From Oxalicibacterium solurbis (GTDB lineage: Bacteria; Pseudomonadota; Gammaproteobacteria; Burkholderiales; Burkholderiaceae_D): a stretch of DNA of 64,000 nucleotides. Under the pieces are notes generated by a model. It was not told the origin of the DNA, did not search any database, and worked only from the letters and a program-made list of their open reading frames with translations. How positions within the stretch are numbered: position 1 is the stretch's first letter; each line of letters starts with the position of its first letter. The translations under genes and the position numbers were made by a program. Below, in pieces: positions 61,884 through 64,000 of this stretch. The DNA is taken from assembly GCF_014635845.1 (NCBI RefSeq), contig NZ_BMDP01000001.1:868001-932000 (forward strand). The letters run 5' to 3'.

Positions 61884-63172
61884 TCGGGCGCGCGCTTCGT
61901 CTGCTCGGCTGGCTGATGCTGGCGATCGTCAGCGCCATCGCGATCTGGCTGTTCGTTGGAAACCGCAATCCGGATCTGAACCAGCCATCGACACCGCCCG
62001 CCGATGCAAAACAGCAAATCGCGCGCGGCGAATATCTCGCACGCATCGGCAACTGCATGAGCTGCCATACCGCGCGCGGCGGCCAGCCTTACGCGGGCGG
62101 CCGCGCCATACCGACGCCGTTCGGCGACATCTATGCGTCCAACCTGACGCCGGACAAACAAACCGGCATCGGCGACTGGAACAGCGACGACTTCTGGCGC
62201 GCGATGCACGACGGCCGCTCGAAGGATGGCTCGCTGCTGTATCCGGCCTTCCCCTACACCAGCTTCACGAAGGTCACGCGCGCCGATTCGGATGCGATCT
62301 TTGCATGGCTGCAGACGCTGCCGTCCGTCAATCAGCAAAACCGCGCGCCCGAACTGCGCTCGCCCTACGACAATCGCTGGCTGCTGTATGCATGGCGCGC
62401 GCTGTATTTCCGTCCGGGACAATATGCGAACGACGACAGCCGTTCCGTCGCATGGAACCGCGGCGCCTACCTGACGCAGGGCCTGGGGCACTGCGCCGCC
62501 TGCCATTCGACGCGCAACCGGTTCGGCGGCATCGACGAGAAAACCGCGCTCGGCGGCGGCATGATCCCGGTATTGAACTGGTATGCGCCGCCGTTGAATG
62601 GCGACAGGCAGGATGGCCTCGGCGCATGGGAAATCGAACACATCGCCGCCTTCATGCAAACCGGTATCACGCCACAGCGCGCAGCGACCGGGCCGATGGC
62701 CGAAGTCGTCGCCGGCAGCTTGCAACATTTGACGAGCGACGACGCGCGCGCCATCGCCGGCTATCTGCAATCGCTGCCGCAGCAAAGCGCACCGCCGCTT
62801 GCCGGCCCCGATCTGCGCGACGAAGGCAAAAAGGCGATGATTTCTGCCGGAGCGAAACTGTACAAGGACAACTGCGCTGCCTGCCATCAGGAATCGGGAC
62901 GCGGTGTGCCGTCCGTCTATCCTGCACTGGCCGGCAATCGCACCGTTACATCGCCGGTTATCGCCAACGTCATTCGCGTCGTGCTGCATGGCGGCTTCGC
63001 GCCGAGCACGGCCGGCAATCCGCGTCCTTACGGCATGCCGCCATTTGCACAGTCGCTGAGCGACGATGAAGTTGCCGCCGTCGTCACCTACATCCGCAAT
63101 GCCTGGGGCAACGAGGCCAATGCCGTCTCGCCCGTCGACGTCAACCGTTATCGTTCCCGACCACTTCCCTGA
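61880..63172 (+). CDS. Tri-haem cytochrome c, dehydrogenase-subunit type
   Basis: A 430-residue protein with an N-terminal membrane helix or uncleaved signal (8-26) and three haem motifs: CMSCH (59-63), CAACH (205-209) and CAACH (332-336). This layout is that of the cytochrome subunits of membrane alcohol, gluconate and sorbitol dehydrogenases, which pass electrons to ubiquinone or an oxidase. No dehydrogenase subunit is next to it, so the partner is unknown. It is translationally coupled to the di-haem gene, suggesting the two form one electron-transfer unit. Confidence 0.92.
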   Translation: MIGRALRLLGWLMLAIVSAIAIWLFVGNRNPDLNQPSTPPADAKQQIARGEYLARIGNCMSCHTARGGQPYAGGRAIPTPFGDIYASNLTPDKQTGIGDWNSDDFWRAMHDGRSKDGSLLYPAFPYTSFTKVTRADSDAIFAWLQTLPSVNQQNRAPELRSPYDNRWLLYAWRALYFRPGQYANDDSRSVAWNRGAYLTQGLGHCAACHSTRNRFGGIDEKTALGGGMIPVLNWYAPPLNGDRQDGLGAWEIEHIAAFMQTGITPQRAATGPMAEVVAGSLQHLTSDDARAIAGYLQSLPQQSAPPLAGPDLRDEGKKAMISAGAKLYKDNCAACHQESGRGVPSVYPALAGNRTVTSPVIANVIRVVLHGGFAPSTAGNPRPYGMPPFAQSLSDDEVAAVVTYIRNAWGNEANAVSPVDVNRYRSRPLP

Positions 63173-63203
63173 ATATCAACACTGCAGACCATCGCTGAAA
63201 TCC

Positions 63204-63632
63204 ATGACTGAAACCCGCAAACACAAGAGCAAGACCCTGACGACCCTCCTCGCCGCGCTGCTCGGCGGCATCGGCGCACACCGCTTCTACCTGCACGGCT
63301 GGCGCGACTTCTGGGGCTGGAACTACCTGATCGCCTTTGTCCTCTTCCTGTCGGCCATATCGCTGATGCGCACGCATCAGTCGCTGCCGATTCTCGTGCT
63401 GGCGATATTTCCGTTCTCGGTTTATGCAGGGTTGATCGAAGCGCTCATCATCGGCGTCACGCCGGATGAGAAGTGGGATGCGGTACACAATCCGCAATCG
63501 GCCGGCAAGACGACATCGAAGTGGCCGATCGCCGTCATCCTCGTGCTGTCGTTCGCGCTCTGCTTCACGGCCATGATCGCCAGCATCGCGCGCGTCACCG
63601 ATCTGTACCTGACCGGCGGCGCATTCGGCTGA
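63204..63632 (+). CDS. TM2-domain membrane protein
   Basis: A 142-residue protein whose first half is a TM2 domain (KTLTTLLAALLGGIGAHRFYLHGW, with the G-x-H-x-F-Y-L-G-like core), followed by further hydrophobic segments (about 90-107 and 115-133). TM2 proteins lie in the inner membrane and have no agreed function. The ATG at 63204 gives a basic N-terminus before the first helix; longer in-frame sequence overlaps the tri-haem gene and is rejected. It follows that gene by 31 bases and converges on the LrgB-like gene with no gap. Confidence 0.83.
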   Translation: MTETRKHKSKTLTTLLAALLGGIGAHRFYLHGWRDFWGWNYLIAFVLFLSAISLMRTHQSLPILVLAIFPFSVYAGLIEALIIGVTPDEKWDAVHNPQSAGKTTSKWPIAVILVLSFALCFTAMIASIARVTDLYLTGGAFG

Positions 63633-64000
63633 TCAGATCACGCCCAGCAGCTTCAGCGCCAACGGCAGCAGGAAGGCCGTCAGGATGCCGGATATACCCA
63701 TTGCCAGACCGGAGAATGCACCCATCTCCTCGCTGACCTGAAACGCGCGCGCGGTGCCGACACCGTGCGCCGTCGCACCCAGCGCAAAACCGCAAGTGAT
63801 GTCATCGTCGATGCGGATCAGACGGAACACATACTGTGCGATGCCTGCACCGAATACACCGGTCAGCATCACCATCACTACTGTCAATGTCGGCAGGCCG
63901 CCGATTTTTTCCGTGATGCCCATCGCGATCGGAATCGTCACCGATTTCGGCGCCATCGACAGCACCGTCAGCGGCGACGCACCCAGCAACCATGCAACGC
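63633..64000 (-). CDS. LrgB family membrane protein (5' part outside the window)
   Basis: The C-terminal ~122 residues of an LrgB/CidB-like protein; the frame stays open to the window edge, so the start is missing. Typical segments are LSMAPKSVTIPIAMGITEKIGG, GATAHGVGTARAFQ and GLAMGISGILTAFLLPL. LrgAB/CidAB proteins affect murein hydrolase activity and, in some bacteria, carry small organic acids; plant relatives export glycolate. An lrgA-like gene is expected just upstream, outside the window. The stop codon abuts the TM2 gene's stop. Confidence 0.92.
   Translation of the reverse strand, partial: VAWLLGASPLTVLSMAPKSVTIPIAMGITEKIGGLPTLTVVMVMLTGVFGAGIAQYVFRLIRIDDDITCGFALGATAHGVGTARAFQVSEEMGAFSGLAMGISGILTAFLLPLALKLLGVI

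Noticed and set aside
63633-64000. Truncated LrgB-like gene as a pseudogene
   Set aside because: The frame is open to the last base; the missing 5' part is cut by the window edge, not by a mutation.

Overview
This window is a contiguous stretch of core chromosome from a betaproteobacterium of the order Burkholderiales, most likely the family Oxalobacteraceae (a Herminiimonas/Janthinobacterium/Collimonas-like organism; this placement is inference). The evidence is moderately high GC with strong codon bias, the block ffh / cytochrome-assembly protein / PP0621-type protein / pilS / pilR / ampD, the block pilB-pilC-pilD-coaE-zapD-yacG facing mutT-like / DUF815 / argJ / secA, a dcw cluster with a peroxiredoxin gene between ftsZ and lpxC, and lysine/alanine-rich histone H1-like genes. 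The window is almost completely coding. No insertion sequence, prophage, integron, CRISPR array, toxin-antitoxin pair or tRNA was found.

Layout. 1-4.5 kb: 3' part of accC, prmA, a zinc-ribbon/DUF3426 membrane protein and a PfkB-family sugar kinase (+). 4.5-10.4 kb (-): a YggT membrane protein, a histone H1-like protein with internal tandem repeats, and class Ia ribonucleotide reductase nrdB-nrdA (NrdA with two ATP-cones). 10.7-15.7 kb (-): ampD, pilR, pilS, a small zinc-ribbon protein and a CcsA-like membrane protein. 15.9-18.1 kb (+): ffh and a SWIB-domain protein with an H1-like tail. 18.2-20.7 kb (-): lytic transglycosylase and proS. 20.9-22 kb (+): rppH and a CNP1-like exported protein. 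22-25.1 kb (-): proB, obgE, rpmA, rplU. 25.3-32.2 kb (+): ispB, pilB, pilC, pilD, coaE, zapD, yacG. 32.3-39.1 kb (-): Nudix hydrolase, DUF815 ATPase, argJ, secA, M23 peptidase; then a dciA-like gene (+).

39.7-58.5 kb (-): lpxC, a peroxiredoxin, and the complete division/cell-wall cluster, in transcription order mraZ-rsmH-ftsL-ftsI-murE-murF-mraY-murD-ftsW-murG-murC-ddl-ftsQ-ftsA-ftsZ. Most neighbours overlap by 1-4 bases. In front of mraZ are a sigma70-like promoter and four GTG-type MraZ boxes at exact 10-bp spacing. 58.9-64 kb: glutathione S-transferase, a DUF4124 protein, a 49-residue DUF3096 protein and the RNase P RNA (rnpB) on the minus strand; then a di-haem and a tri-haem cytochrome c and a TM2 protein (+); and the 3' part of an LrgB-like gene (-) cut by the window end.

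The genes cover envelope growth and division (dcw cluster, ispB, lpxC, zapD, lytic enzymes, ampD), protein export and translation (ffh, secA, L21/L27, obgE, proS, prmA, rnpB), type IV pilus assembly and its PilS-PilR regulators, dNTP synthesis and nucleoid packaging. I found no gene set that looks like an undescribed system. The items most worth a second look are small: the two H1-like nucleoid proteins (one fused to SWIB), several intergenic inverted repeats, the MraZ operator, and a few poorly characterised small proteins tied to well-known genes.
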